Positions 1 through 8,417 are shown, counted from the stretch's first letter. The stretch: 32,167 nucleotides of DNA from Gluconobacter kanchanaburiensis NBRC 103587 (GCF_007988905.1 NZ_BJVA01000022.1:1-32167), one strand, 5' to 3'. Notes: a model not told the origin generated them from the sequence alone. Numbers and translations: made by a program.

Positions 1-86
1 CGGCTTCGGCTTCGGCTTCGGCTTCGGCTTCGGCTTCGGCTTCGGCTTCGGCTTCGGCTTCGGCTTCGGCTTCGGCTTCGGCTTCG
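1..86. repeat. Perfect hexanucleotide tandem repeat, 14 copies of CGGCTT
   Basis: Fourteen uninterrupted copies of CGGCTT fill 1-84, followed by a partial copy (CG). The array starts at or before the window edge, so the true copy number is unknown. Read on the minus strand in the MerR-family frame the unit is GAA-GCC, giving (Glu-Ala)n. Because the unit is 6 bp, copy-number change by slippage lengthens or shortens the tail without shifting the frame. Confidence 0.97.
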
Positions 87-685
87 AAGCTGTCATTTCT
101 TGACGCGATGTCAATCACTTCGTTTACGGCACTATGAGGTCCAAGGTCGGGATGTTCGGGAAAAACAATATCATCTTCATAATCTGATATTACTTCGACG
201 CGGTGAGCGTCGTTTTCCATCACAACAGGATCATTTTCGAAAACAGTCATGTCTTCGGGAACAATTTCACTAGCGACCGGAGGAGCATGACCTGATGTAT
301 CAGCTTCCGCGAGCACGTCGCTTGCCTGAATACTTTCAGCCCCTACAGCCGGAGCAGCAGGGACCTTTCGGGAGCGCCGCTCACGCAGAACGCGCAGAAC
401 CCCCTGCCCCTTGTAACCCTGAACATAAAGCAGATCCGAAATCAGACGGAGCGTTTCGATATGCTCAGGACTGTAATACCGCCGGCCACTTTCCCCACGA
501 AAAGGTTTGACGCCCGGATAGATCGTCTCCCAGGAACGAAGACGGTGCTGCGGAATGTGAAGCTCTTCGGCCACTTCGCTGATGGTCCGATAGGCGTCCG
601 GAGCTTTTCTGACTTTTTCAGAAGACGCCGACAAACCGTCCCCCGAGGAAACGCTGACCGCTGGATCAGTGGCTTTATCTGTCAT
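1..685 (-). CDS. MerR-family transcriptional regulator, 3' end outside the window
   Basis: The reading frame opens at the ATG at 685 and stays open to the left edge, so 228 codons are visible and the C-terminus is missing. Residues about 22-95 form a MerR-type winged helix: RTISEVAEELHIPQHRLRSW, then a wing containing GRYYSPEHIETL and a helix LYVQGYKGQGVLRVLRERR. The middle (about 100-195) is acidic and low in complexity. From residue 201 the protein is a strict Glu-Ala dipeptide repeat, 14 units up to the edge. The gene overlaps the end of ihfA by 11 bp and has a GAGGCGA ribosome site inside ihfA, so it is very likely cotranscribed and coupled. A MerR-type gene directly after ihfA is a recurrent arrangement in alphaproteobacteria; its ligand or target is not known to me. 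The DNA-binding head is certain; the role of the tail is not. Confidence 0.85.
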   Translation of the reverse strand, partial: MTDKATDPAVSVSSGDGLSASSEKVRKAPDAYRTISEVAEELHIPQHRLRSWETIYPGVKPFRGESGRRYYSPEHIETLRLISDLLYVQGYKGQGVLRVLRERRSRKVPAAPAVGAESIQASDVLAEADTSGHAPPVASEIVPEDMTVFENDPVVMENDAHRVEVISDYEDDIVFPEHPDLGPHSAVNEVIDIASRNDSFEAEAEAEAEAEAEAEAEAEAEAEAEAEA

Positions 686-1001
686 GAGATGTCGCCTCGG
701 CCCCTGCATCTGCTCCGGAACCGTTCATGCGATCTCTCAGCAACTGCGACGGCCGGAATACCAGGACTGCACGCGGCAGAATGGGAACTTCCACACCTGT
801 CTTGGGATTGCGGCCGATACGCTCGCCCTTCTGGCGAACCGAAAAAGTGCCGAATCCGCTAAGTTTCACGGACTCGCCAGCTTCAAGCCTGTCCGAGATC
901 ACGCCCAGAAGGCTTTCGAGAATCATGGAAGAATCGTGTCGGGATAGACCAACACGACTGTAGAGATGCTCAACGAGATTCGCGCGCGTGACTGTGCTCA
1001 T
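675..1001 (-). CDS. ihfA: Integration host factor subunit alpha
   Basis: A 108-residue HU/IHF-fold DNA-bending protein, acting in the nucleoid as a heterodimer with IhfB. The alpha type is shown by the N-terminal helices (TRANLVEHLYSRVGLSRHDS), the core ESVKLSGFGTFSVRQKGERI and the DNA-intercalating arm GRNPKTGVEVPI. The last 12 residues are a short polar tail. It lies 73 bp after fabH on the same strand and overlaps the MerR-type gene by 11 bp, so it sits at the end of the rpmF-plsX-fabH transcription unit, as in many alphaproteobacteria. The partner gene ihfB is about 17 kb away in this window. Confidence 0.95.
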   Translation of the reverse strand: MSTVTRANLVEHLYSRVGLSRHDSSMILESLLGVISDRLEAGESVKLSGFGTFSVRQKGERIGRNPKTGVEVPILPRAVLVFRPSQLLRDRMNGSGADAGAEATSHDR

Positions 1002-1074
1002 GACACTTGCGTATCATGACGTTCAGAACAGTCAAAGGAATCAATCATTAACATGCCCCTGTGACAGGGCGACC

Positions 1075-2049
1075 CTACATGCGGATCAGCGCGGAACCCC
1101 AGGTCAGACCGCCACCAAGCGCCTCCATCAGCACCAGATCCCCCTTGCGGATACGCCCGTCACGAACGGCTTCGTTGAGGGCGAGCGGGATGGACGCTGC
1201 GGACGTATTGGCATGACGGTCAACAGTTACGACCACCCGCTCCGCCGGGAGAGCAAGTTTCTTGGCCATTCCGTCGATAATTCTCAGATTAGCCTGATGC
1301 GGAACCATCCATTGGATGTCTTCGCCTGTCAGGCCATTAGCTTCGAGAGCTTCATCCACGGCCTGCGACAGTTTGACGACAGCGTGACGGAAGACCTCAC
1401 GCCCCTGCATTCGCAGATGTTGTGTCGTGGACGGGCAGCCCACAGCACCATCAACATACAAAATGTCTCCCGTGGTGCCATCAGAATGCAGATGTGTGGA
1501 CAGGATACCTTCACCCTGTTTGCCGCCCGCTTCGAGAAGAACAGCGCCCGCTCCGTCCCCGAACAGAACGCAGGTTCCACGATCGCTCCAATCCAGCAGG
1601 CGAGAAAATACTTCACTGCCAATCACGAGAACTTTCTTGGCCTGACCGGACTGAATGAGCGCTGATCCTGTCGCCAGGGCATATACAAAGCCCGAACATG
1701 CAGCGCTGATGTCGAAGCCGAACCCCTTCGTCATTCCGAGAATAGCCTGAACCTGTACTGCAACCGCCGGGAAAACCCGATCAGGCGTTGAGGTCGCCAC
1801 AATAATGGAATCAACTTCCGAAGCGGAAACCCCTGCATAATCAAGGGCCTGCCGAGCAGCTTCTGCCGCCATGCTGGCCGTCGTTTCATCTCCGGAGACG
1901 ATGTGTCGCTGGGCAATACCCGTTCTCGTCCTAATCCACTCGTCCGAGGTCTCAATTCCGTATTTCGCCGCAAGATCGTCATTGGAGACAATGTCGCGCG
2001 GCAGATAGCCGCCGACACCTGTCAGGCGCACTGGAATGAAATCAGGCAT
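1075..2049 (-). CDS. fabH: 3-oxoacyl-[acyl-carrier-protein] synthase III (KAS III)
   Basis: A 324-residue cytosolic condensing enzyme that joins acetyl-CoA (or another short acyl-CoA) with malonyl-ACP to start type II fatty acid synthesis. The whole thiolase-fold protein is present with its catalytic triad: Cys118 in ISAACSGF, His251 in VPHQANLRI and Asn281 in RHANTSAAS. The C-terminal EALGGGLTWGSALIRM is typical of the family. Its ATG lies 3 bp after the plsX stop, so the two genes are surely cotranscribed. Length and motifs are normal. Confidence 0.97.
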   Translation of the reverse strand: MPDFIPVRLTGVGGYLPRDIVSNDDLAAKYGIETSDEWIRTRTGIAQRHIVSGDETTASMAAEAARQALDYAGVSASEVDSIIVATSTPDRVFPAVAVQVQAILGMTKGFGFDISAACSGFVYALATGSALIQSGQAKKVLVIGSEVFSRLLDWSDRGTCVLFGDGAGAVLLEAGGKQGEGILSTHLHSDGTTGDILYVDGAVGCPSTTQHLRMQGREVFRHAVVKLSQAVDEALEANGLTGEDIQWMVPHQANLRIIDGMAKKLALPAERVVVTVDRHANTSAASIPLALNEAVRDGRIRKGDLVLMEALGGGLTWGSALIRM

Positions 2050-2052
2050 TTC

Positions 2053-3162
2053 TTAGCTCACAGGTTCGGGGGTAGCCCGGACGGACACCGGAGCGACGGG
2101 ATCGACAGCACCCATTCCCAACTGTGTCAGACGATCACGGATTCGGTCGTTCAGATGGTGCGTGACAGCGTCCATCGCAACATCGACGGCTGAGGCGAAG
2201 CTTTCCCCGTCAGCGCCACCATGTGACTTCACGACAATGCCGTTCAGACCAACAAACAGGGCACCGTTGTAGCGACGCGGATCAATCCACTCCCGCATGC
2301 GCTCAAGACCAGGCTTGACCAACAGATATCCTAGACGTGTCAGGACATTGGTCTCAAAAACGCGCCGTAACAGGCCGAAAGCCAGTTTAAGTGCGCCTTC
2401 ACCCGTTTTGAGAGCAATATTTCCGGTAAATCCGTCAGTGACGATGACATCCGTGGTGCCGGCGGTGATGTCATGACCTTCAACAAAGCCATGGAACTGC
2501 GACGACAGAGCACTCGACCGAAGGCGTTCGGAGGCCTCACGCAACCGGTCATCCCCCTTCAGTTCTTCCGAACCGACGTTAAGGAGACCAATCGTGGGCG
2601 CAGGCAGACCCAGAGCAGCCTGCGCAAAAGCTTCGCCCATAATGGCAAATTCGACGAGGTTCCGTGCATCACAAGCGATATTGGCGCCCAGATCGAGCAT
2701 CACCACGTCACCCCGGGCGGAAGGCTGTACGGCAACCATCGCTGGACGGGAAATACCCGGAAGGGCTTTGACGATAATTTTTGCCAGCGCCAGCATGGCA
2801 CCACTGTTGCCAGCGGAGACCACGCCCAGCGCTTCCCCTGCGGCAACAGCTTCCATGGCCATCCGCATGGACGAGCCTCTGACGCGAAGTGCGGAGGTGG
2901 GCTTCATTTCCATCGGAATACTCGCAGCGGAATGGCGAATATCACAGATGCGTGCCGCTTTGGGATGCCTGGAAAGAGCCAATCTGAGAAGCTCTTCATC
3001 TCCGATCAGGAGAATACGGGCTTTAGGGTGCCGGTCGGCAGCCAGATCGAGTCCGGCAAGGACGATATCCGGGGCTTTGTCACCGCCCATTGCGTCGACG
3101 GCGAGGGCGTAAGGCCCGGAGGCCGCGATGTCACGTTCAGGCGTGACAGGCGCTATGGTCAT
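2053..3162 (-). CDS. plsX: Phosphate acyltransferase PlsX
   Basis: A 369-residue peripheral membrane enzyme that turns acyl-ACP into acyl-phosphate, the acyl donor for PlsY in phospholipid synthesis. Family marks are VDAMGGDKAPDIVLAG near residues 23-38, SAGNSGAMLALAKI in the middle and DVIVTDGFTGNIALKTGEG in the second half. The N-terminus has about 20 extra residues before the core, and the C-terminus carries a Pro/Val-rich tail after HHLNDRI. The ATG at 3162 is preceded by a weak GGGAACTG site; a later start would cut into the conserved beginning. It lies between rpmF and fabH, the classical order. Confidence 0.96.
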   Translation of the reverse strand: MTIAPVTPERDIAASGPYALAVDAMGGDKAPDIVLAGLDLAADRHPKARILLIGDEELLRLALSRHPKAARICDIRHSAASIPMEMKPTSALRVRGSSMRMAMEAVAAGEALGVVSAGNSGAMLALAKIIVKALPGISRPAMVAVQPSARGDVVMLDLGANIACDARNLVEFAIMGEAFAQAALGLPAPTIGLLNVGSEELKGDDRLREASERLRSSALSSQFHGFVEGHDITAGTTDVIVTDGFTGNIALKTGEGALKLAFGLLRRVFETNVLTRLGYLLVKPGLERMREWIDPRRYNGALFVGLNGIVVKSHGGADGESFASAVDVAMDAVTHHLNDRIRDRLTQLGMGAVDPVAPVSVRATPEPVS

Positions 3163-3233
3163 TGAGACAGTTCCCGGACAGCATCACAGATGCGGGTCAC
3201 ACTTCCAAGGAAATCGTGACCCGCAGATAGGGA

Positions 3234-3446
3234 TCAGGCGCGGACGGCGGTCTTCAGGCCCTTGCCGCTGTTTCCAGCAGCGACCACTTCGCGGCCGTCA
3301 TAATGACCGCAGTGGCTGCAAACGTGGTGCGGACGCTTCATCTCGCCACAGTTCGAGCACTCTGCATGAGCCTCGGCACCCAGGGCATGGTGGCTGCGAC
3401 GCATGCCACGACGGGACGGCGTGGTCTTTCTCTTAGGGACGGCCAT
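3234..3446 (-). CDS. rpmF: 50S ribosomal protein L32
   Basis: A 70-residue protein starting [20 protein letters not shown], the canonical L32 N-terminus. It keeps a four-cysteine zinc ribbon (CSNCGE ... CSHCGH), so it is the zinc-binding form. An AGAGG site lies upstream of the ATG. It sits between yceD and plsX as in the classical yceD-rpmF-plsX-fabH operon. Confidence 0.97.
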   Translation of the reverse strand: MAVPKRKTTPSRRGMRRSHHALGAEAHAECSNCGEMKRPHHVCSHCGHYDGREVVAAGNSGKGLKTAVRA

Positions 3447-3599
3447 GGCTTTTATGCCTCTTTCTGCTTCAATGTCGGCACCCCTGCTCCGCTCCCCGCG
3501 GCATCCGGTGCCCTGTTATTCGTCGTCTCGCAATCACGTCGAGTTCAGGCCGGCGGCTCTAGCAGAGCCAGGACAAACCCGCAAGCCAGACGTGGGATT

Positions 3600-4181
3600 T
3601 TATTCTTTCCTGCCCCCGTTTTTCAGGACTGAGAGTGCCGAAAACGGATTGGGACGGCGCGGACCATCCGGCTCCTCGCCAGACAACTGTGTTCCTTCTT
3701 CCCCTTCCGAGGGAGCGACGTCAACTGCATTTTCGAGACCACTGCCCGGTTTGCGCGGATAGGGGTCAAGCATCAGGGCAAGCTGCTCCGCCGCTGCCTC
3801 GCCGATATCGATCCCTTTTCCGTCATGGGGAACCTCGTCAGGACCATCCATATCCAGGGAGTCGATATCAAATTCGTCTTCAGGCATATCCTCGGCAGGA
3901 ATAAAGCGCAGGAAGAAGGTTTCTGATAGGACATCTTCGAACGGCTCGGACGTGATAACGCAGATCTGCGTGACCTTCGCCGAAAGAATGCCTTCGGCCA
4001 GCACACTGCGGTTCTCGGACGGTGTCAGATGAAAACGGCATGTCAGGGTCTCAATGTCAGGAATGCCTAACCTGGCGGCAAGCGCCCTGCGCTCGGAAGC
4101 AGATGCCTCGATCGTCTCGTCCAGCCCTGATCCCAGCCGGTTAAACGGGATGCGTCGGGAAAATTCGGGCGAATGGGACAT
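3600..4181 (-). CDS. yceD: YceD/DUF177 family protein
   Basis: A 193-residue DUF177 protein. The family is linked to 23S rRNA accumulation in bacteria and plant plastids; the exact action is unresolved. The core is recognisable: FSRRIPFNRLG at the start, LTCRFHLTPSENRSVLAEGILSAKVTQICVITSEPF in the middle, then an acidic stretch and the DIGEAAAEQLALMLDPYPRKP motif. The tail after about residue 150 is acidic, Gly-rich and probably disordered. It precedes rpmF on the same strand with a 153-bp gap that holds only a short GGCTCT/AGAGCC hairpin without a T-run, so readthrough into rpmF is plausible. Confidence 0.9.
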   Translation of the reverse strand: MSHSPEFSRRIPFNRLGSGLDETIEASASERRALAARLGIPDIETLTCRFHLTPSENRSVLAEGILSAKVTQICVITSEPFEDVLSETFFLRFIPAEDMPEDEFDIDSLDMDGPDEVPHDGKGIDIGEAAAEQLALMLDPYPRKPGSGLENAVDVAPSEGEEGTQLSGEEPDGPRRPNPFSALSVLKNGGRKE

Positions 4182-4289
4182 TCAGACACTCCACCCCCCG
4201 GAAAGCGGGGGAAATCGTTGACATGCAGGCGCCGATCGGGCACGCGCTCATTTAGAGCCGTTCTCTTGCACAGGATAGTTTCCGGATCC

Positions 4290-4862
4290 ATGAATAACGC
4301 ATCTTCCCTGACGTCCCCAAGCAGAACACGCCGCTTTCGCCGCTTTGCACAGGCGGGACTCACATGCGTTCCACTGCTGCTCGCCGGATGTTCGTTCTTT
4401 TCACCCATTCCCGAGCCCCGAGGCTCACTGATCGAAAAAACCGACTATGCCCAGCTCGTTCCGGGAACGAGCACCCGCTCGGACGTGCTTGACCTTCTGG
4501 GTTCGCCCACAGCGCACGCCACGTTCGATGACAATACATGGATCTATGTCTCCATGATCACGTCGCCGACGCCACTGACCTTCCCGAGCGTGAAGAAACA
4601 GCAGGTTGTGGTCCTGAACTTCGACAACGGGGGTGTCCTGCGCAAAATGGACACTCTGAACAAGAAGAACGCCATGTATGTCGGCATGGTCGGCGCGAAG
4701 ACGCCGACGCCGGGAACAAGCTCTTCCATTCTGCAGGAGCTGCTGGGCAATGTGGGCCGCTACAACCCGATGAGCGGCATGAGTAGCCAGTTCGGCGGCA
4801 GCACCGGACCGATGGGCGGTCAGGGCACAGGCAATGGTGGTGCTGGTAATACGCTTCCCTGA
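4290..4862 (+). CDS. bamE: BamE/SmpA-OmlA family outer membrane lipoprotein
   Basis: A 190-residue lipoprotein expected to be part of the BAM machine that inserts beta-barrel proteins in the outer membrane. The ATG at 4290 is chosen because it gives a proper signal: a basic n-region (SRTRRFRRF), a hydrophobic stretch and the lipobox LLAGC with Cys34. The frame is open further upstream but that part overlaps the yceD start. The SmpA/OmlA fold follows: YAQLVPGTSTRSDVLDLLGSP, then NTWIYVSM and VVVLNFDNGGVLRKMDTL. The C-terminus (from about residue 150) is a Gly/Met/Ser-rich tail not found in the E. coli protein. It is divergent from yceD and convergent with the histidine kinase gene. Confidence 0.9.
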   Translation: MNNASSLTSPSRTRRFRRFAQAGLTCVPLLLAGCSFFSPIPEPRGSLIEKTDYAQLVPGTSTRSDVLDLLGSPTAHATFDDNTWIYVSMITSPTPLTFPSVKKQQVVVLNFDNGGVLRKMDTLNKKNAMYVGMVGAKTPTPGTSSSILQELLGNVGRYNPMSGMSSQFGGSTGPMGGQGTGNGGAGNTLP

Positions 4863-4878
4863 AATCTTGCGGAGCTGA

Positions 4879-6270
4879 TTATTTAGGAAGCTCCAGCAGG
4901 ACCCTCAGACCGCCCAGCGGACTTTCCATCAAACGAATGGAACCGCCATGGGCATGAATGATGTCCCGCACGATTGTCAGGCCTAGACCACCTTTTCCGT
5001 CCGTGCCTGGGGCGGTTTCCCTGAGTTCGGAAATCGCGGCACGTCGGTCGGCGGGAAGGCCGGGGCCATCATCCTCTATTGTAATTTCAATGCTCCGCTC
5101 TCCTTCGCGCAGGGAGAAGCGCATGGCGCCTCCATGGCGACGCGCATTTTCCGCGAGATTCGTCAGCACCCGTCTCAAGGCGTCAGGACGCACAATGGCT
5201 TCAACCCCTTCGCGGCCTTCAACCCCCAGAACCCTCCCTCCAGCACGCACCGTTGCGACGGCCACATCATCCAGCATGCCCCGAAGGTCGATCGGAACAG
5301 GCTCCTCCGCCCCCTCTCCGCGCGCGAACGACAGATAACTTCCGATCAGGCGCTCCATATCCTCAATATCGGCAACCATATCTGCAAGATCCGGTGCAAG
5401 ATTTTCTGCACGGATCAGCCCTGTGGTCGGGATCATGGCCACCGTCAAACGCAGACGAGTCAGAGGTGTCCGTAGATCGTGTGACACACCCGCCAAAACA
5501 GCCGTTCTCTGCGCCACAAAACGGTTGACACGCGCCTGCATGCGATTGAACGCGACAGCAGCCTGACGCACCTCCCGGGCACCCTGAGGGCGAATCGCTC
5601 CCTGATCCCGTCCCATCCCGAACAGTTCCGCCGCGTGACCCAGCCGGCGTATGGCCCGGACCTGATTACGCATGAAGAGCCCCGCGATCAGGAAAAGCAG
5701 AATGGAACTGCTGACCGCCCAAACGACAAACAGCCAAATCGGCCCAATGTTCAGACGCTTGATCGGGACCATGACAACCATCACGCCATCGGAAAGCTGA
5801 ATGGAAGCCCGTACCGTCTGCGGCGATTCCGACCAGTCCACATCATAGGCACGCCCCAGACTCTGCTGGATTGAACGGGCAAAATCATCATCCACCGGAC
5901 CGAGCACGTGGTTGGTGCCTTGTCTGGACAGAGTTTCGCCGGGGTGAAATGTGAAGCCGAGCTGGGTGCGGGATGAGGCGTCCTGCAGAACGACCGAACG
6001 CCTCGAGGCCAAAGGCTCATGCTCGATCATCGCCATGACGAGCGAAATCTCGCCCGTAACGCCGTCCGACAGGCGTCGGGAAACGACATTCAGATAGGTC
6101 CCGTAAAACAGGCCCAGCGCGATCGCCTGCGTGACCAGAAGCGGGATGAGCACGATAAGCATCGAACGCCCCATGAGGGAGCGCGGCAGCAGACGCCTGA
6201 GAGGACGGTCCAGCCTCTGCCAGGCATCGTCACGCCCGGCGATGGGGTCAGCGTCCGGGTTTGAGAACAT
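4879..6270 (-). CDS. EnvZ-type sensor histidine kinase
   Basis: A 463-residue inner-membrane kinase. Membrane segments lie at about 37-58 and 177-200 and enclose a periplasmic sensor of about 115 residues; a HAMP linker follows (about 200-252). The H-box GVSHDLRTPLTRLRL carries His264, with N-box NLAENARRHG, G1 DDGPGLP and G2 GKGGLGLTIV. The ATG at 6270 is preferred over one at 6324 because a GGAAAAGG site precedes it and it begins just inside the response regulator gene (23-bp overlap). The cognate partner is surely the OmpR-type protein upstream. The architecture resembles EnvZ; the signal is unknown. Confidence 0.94.
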   Translation of the reverse strand: MFSNPDADPIAGRDDAWQRLDRPLRRLLPRSLMGRSMLIVLIPLLVTQAIALGLFYGTYLNVVSRRLSDGVTGEISLVMAMIEHEPLASRRSVVLQDASSRTQLGFTFHPGETLSRQGTNHVLGPVDDDFARSIQQSLGRAYDVDWSESPQTVRASIQLSDGVMVVMVPIKRLNIGPIWLFVVWAVSSSILLFLIAGLFMRNQVRAIRRLGHAAELFGMGRDQGAIRPQGAREVRQAAVAFNRMQARVNRFVAQRTAVLAGVSHDLRTPLTRLRLTVAMIPTTGLIRAENLAPDLADMVADIEDMERLIGSYLSFARGEGAEEPVPIDLRGMLDDVAVATVRAGGRVLGVEGREGVEAIVRPDALRRVLTNLAENARRHGGAMRFSLREGERSIEITIEDDGPGLPADRRAAISELRETAPGTDGKGGLGLTIVRDIIHAHGGSIRLMESPLGGLRVLLELPK

Positions 6271-6946
6271 AGCCTTTTCCACGAACGGTATGAAGAAAAC
6301 GCGGCTCCTTGGGATCGACCTCAATACGACGACGCAGGCGTGTCACCTGAACATCCACAGCACGTTCGCCGATCTCGTCCATGTCGAGCGCGCGCGCGAT
6401 GGCCTCACGGGACAGTACGGTTCCGGGCTGGCTTGTCAGAACCCCCAGCAGGGCCGCTTCCCCTCCCGTCAGATGAACCGGACCTTCGGGACCGCTGAGC
6501 AGGCCGCGCTTGATATCGAATTCCAGCTCCCCGAGGCGAAGCGTCTCCGGCAGTTCATTCACAGCTGGCAGAGAGGGCACGACACGCCGCAGATGCGCTC
6601 TCAGACGCAACAGAAGCTCCCGAGGCTCGAACGGCTTGCCAAGATAGTCATCCGCGCCGGCCTCCAGTCCACCAATTCTGTCCGCAGGCTCCCCACGGGC
6701 GGTAAGGAGCAGGATCGGTAGCGACAGACCATCCCTGCGCAGACTGTTGGTCAATGACAGGCCGTCCTCGCCCGGCATCGTTACATCCAGAACAAGTGCA
6801 TCAGGCTGAATACGCGCAAGAACCTCGCGCGCAGATCCGGCATCAAGGGCCGTGCTGACACGGTACCCGTTTTCCGAAAGATAGCGCTGAAGCAAACGCA
6901 GAAGACGAGGATCGTCATCGACGACCAGAATATGCTCGTCACTCAT
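6248..6946 (-). CDS. OmpR-family response regulator (PetR-like)
   Basis: A 232-residue two-domain regulator. The receiver (about 4-118) has the acidic pocket DDD10-12, phosphoacceptor Asp54 in LVLDVTMPG, LLLTARG, and the KPFEPRELLLRL lysine motif. The C-terminal winged helix (about 135-230) contains the recognition helix ERAVDVQVTRLRRRIE and the wing FLHTVRGKGYVL. Its ATG overlaps the MarR stop by 4 bp and its 3' end overlaps the kinase start by 23 bp, so all are one transcript. The MarR-OmpR pair matches petP-petR described in Rhodobacter capsulatus, where the genes are linked to cytochrome bc1 formation; that role here is only inference. Confidence 0.95.
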   Translation of the reverse strand: MSDEHILVVDDDPRLLRLLQRYLSENGYRVSTALDAGSAREVLARIQPDALVLDVTMPGEDGLSLTNSLRRDGLSLPILLLTARGEPADRIGGLEAGADDYLGKPFEPRELLLRLRAHLRRVVPSLPAVNELPETLRLGELEFDIKRGLLSGPEGPVHLTGGEAALLGVLTSQPGTVLSREAIARALDMDEIGERAVDVQVTRLRRRIEVDPKEPRFLHTVRGKGYVLKPGR

Positions 6947-7434
6947 CGACCCGGATACTCCTCTGGAGGTTGAAGTGCTGTCAGAACCCGTCGATAGCCT
7001 TCAACTGCACTCATGCCGGCTTCACGATAGGCGCGTGTCATGACGTCACGGATTATGAGGAACAGTTCACGCTCAAGCTGCTCTCCGGCTTCCGTCAGCC
7101 GCAACGGACGTCTGCGGCGGTCATGACGGTCCTCTTCCTGTATCAATAGTCTGCGCTCACGGAGATCGCCCAGAGCGCGCCCTAAGGACTGTTTGGTAAT
7201 ACCAAGGCTGTTGAGGAGCGCGCCCGGCGTTATGCCTGGGTGGGCGGCCGTCAGAAAGAGAATACGGTGGTGCGCAGATCCAAGTCCTTTTTCACGCAGA
7301 CGAATTTCGCATTCGGCATTCATGATGCGCCATGCCAGCATCATCGCTTCATAGGACTGGCGGATACGGTCTTCACGCAGATACAGATGCGCAGAAGCAG
7401 CCGAAGAGGGAACATCCATACCTCTGGAGTTCAC
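6943..7434 (-). CDS. MarR-family regulator (PetP-like)
   Basis: A 163-residue MarR-type winged-helix protein. The DNA-binding core is at about 55-115 (HRILFLTAAHPGITPGALL, LGITKQSLGRALGDLRERRL) with the wing IQEEDRHDRRRRPLRLTEAG. Helices on both sides give the dimer interface. It shares 4-bp ATGA overlaps with both neighbours (def upstream, the response regulator downstream). A MarR protein joined to an OmpR/EnvZ pair is the PetP-PetR layout of alphaproteobacteria. No separate promoter is visible, so expression probably follows def. Confidence 0.92.
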   Translation of the reverse strand: MNSRGMDVPSSAASAHLYLREDRIRQSYEAMMLAWRIMNAECEIRLREKGLGSAHHRILFLTAAHPGITPGALLNSLGITKQSLGRALGDLRERRLLIQEEDRHDRRRRPLRLTEAGEQLERELFLIIRDVMTRAYREAGMSAVEGYRRVLTALQPPEEYPGR

Positions 7435-7943
7435 CGAACGATTTCCTCCACATATCCGAAGCGATCGAAATCCGTAATTCGCTGCGGGTATAGAATCCCG
7501 TTCAGATGATCGTTTTCATGCTGAAGCACATTGGCGTGAAAACCCGTTGCTTCCCCTTCAACCAGCTCGCCCCTTTCGTCCAGTCCGGAATACCGGACCG
7601 TCGCATACCGCGGCACATCCGCCCGAAGTCCCGGAATCGAAAGGCATCCTTCGCTGCAGACCATCATCTCGTTACCGACCGGCGTAATCTCGGGGTTGAT
7701 CAGAACGCGCGGCAGCAATGCGTCGTCAGGATTCTCCACGCGGTTCGTCGGAACATGATAAACGAACAGACGCAGGGACCGATGCACCTGGGGCGCTGCA
7801 AGCCCTGCGCCACGGGCATCAGACATCGTTTCCAGCATGTCCGCTATCAGGGCTTGGATTTCCGGAGCTTTCGGGTCGGAAACCGGCTGCGCCACCTGAT
7901 TCAAGACGACATTCCCCATCCGGGCGATCTTGAGCAGGGTCAT
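7431..7943 (-). CDS. def: Peptide deformylase
   Basis: A 170-residue metalloenzyme that removes the N-formyl group from new proteins. All three motifs are present: GAGLAAPQV (45-53), EGCLS with metal ligand Cys100, and QHENDHLNG with His142, Glu143 and His146. An AAGGA site precedes the ATG. It heads a four-gene unit with the MarR, OmpR and kinase genes and overlaps the MarR gene by 4 bp. This is not the usual def-fmt pairing; no fmt gene is seen here. Confidence 0.95.
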   Translation of the reverse strand: MTLLKIARMGNVVLNQVAQPVSDPKAPEIQALIADMLETMSDARGAGLAAPQVHRSLRLFVYHVPTNRVENPDDALLPRVLINPEITPVGNEMMVCSEGCLSIPGLRADVPRYATVRYSGLDERGELVEGEATGFHANVLQHENDHLNGILYPQRITDFDRFGYVEEIVR

Positions 7944-8132
7944 AAAACTGTCTGTCCTTAAAGAGGGAGTGGAATCAGTGGTACGGCAGAGTGCGCTCTA
8001 GGAATAATCCATTCAAGCGCGACTGAGGGAATTGCGTTCCCGCCGAAAGATGTGTTAAGGCCACGATCCTTAGTTGGAATGCCATATCACGGGTGGCGCT
8101 GAAGAGCGGGCCCATAAGGAGTTGACGGCACC

Positions 8133-8336
8133 GTGCAGGTTCTCGTTCGTGACAACAATGTTGACCAGGCGCTCAAGGCGCTCAAGAAGAAGATGCAGCG
8201 CGAAGGCGTATTTCGTGAGATGAAGCTGCGTCGCCACTTCGAAAAGCCCTCCGAGAAGCGCGCCCGCGAAGCAGCTGAAGCTGTTCGTCGCGCCCGCAAG
8301 ATGGAGCGCAAGCGTCTGGAGCGCGAAGGCTTCTAA
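8133..8336 (+). CDS. rpsU: 30S ribosomal protein S21
   Basis: A 67-residue S21 ([20 protein letters not shown] ... basic C-terminus [13 protein letters not shown]). The start is GTG at 8133, with AAGGAG at 8116-8121 upstream; the GTG is certain because the conserved N-terminus begins there. It is monocistronic: def reads away upstream, and a strong terminator follows 22 bp after the stop. The 189-bp gap to def must hold both promoters; I could not place them with confidence. Confidence 0.97.
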
Positions 8337-8358
8337 GTCTTCCCGTTACCCGAACGAT

Positions 8359-8392
8359 AAAAGGCCGCGTCTTGGGACGTGGCCTTTTTTTA
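8359..8392 (+). terminator. Intrinsic terminator after rpsU, probably bidirectional
   Basis: A GC-rich stem GGCCGCGTC / GACGTGGCC (one G-U pair) closes a TTGG loop and is followed by seven T. On the minus strand the same hairpin is followed by TTTTAT, so it can also end the oligopeptidase transcript. Confidence 0.9.
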
Positions 8393-8417
8393 TATCCGTC
8401 AGAAATGGACGCCGTAC

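Noticed and set aside
1-86. CGGCTT array as a CRISPR or origin-type repeat
   Set aside because: The copies are contiguous with no spacers and lie in frame in a coding region.
988-1665. Long plus-strand frame of 225 codons opposite fabH
   Set aside because: It is antisense to a certain fabH gene and has no recognisable domain.
2473-3165. Plus-strand frame of 230 codons opposite plsX
   Set aside because: It mirrors plsX in antisense; the sequence is low in hydrophobic structure and unrelated to any family.
4871-4894. GGAGCT/AGCTCC hairpin between bamE and the kinase gene
   Set aside because: The stem is six pairs with a long loop and no T-run, too weak to call a terminator.
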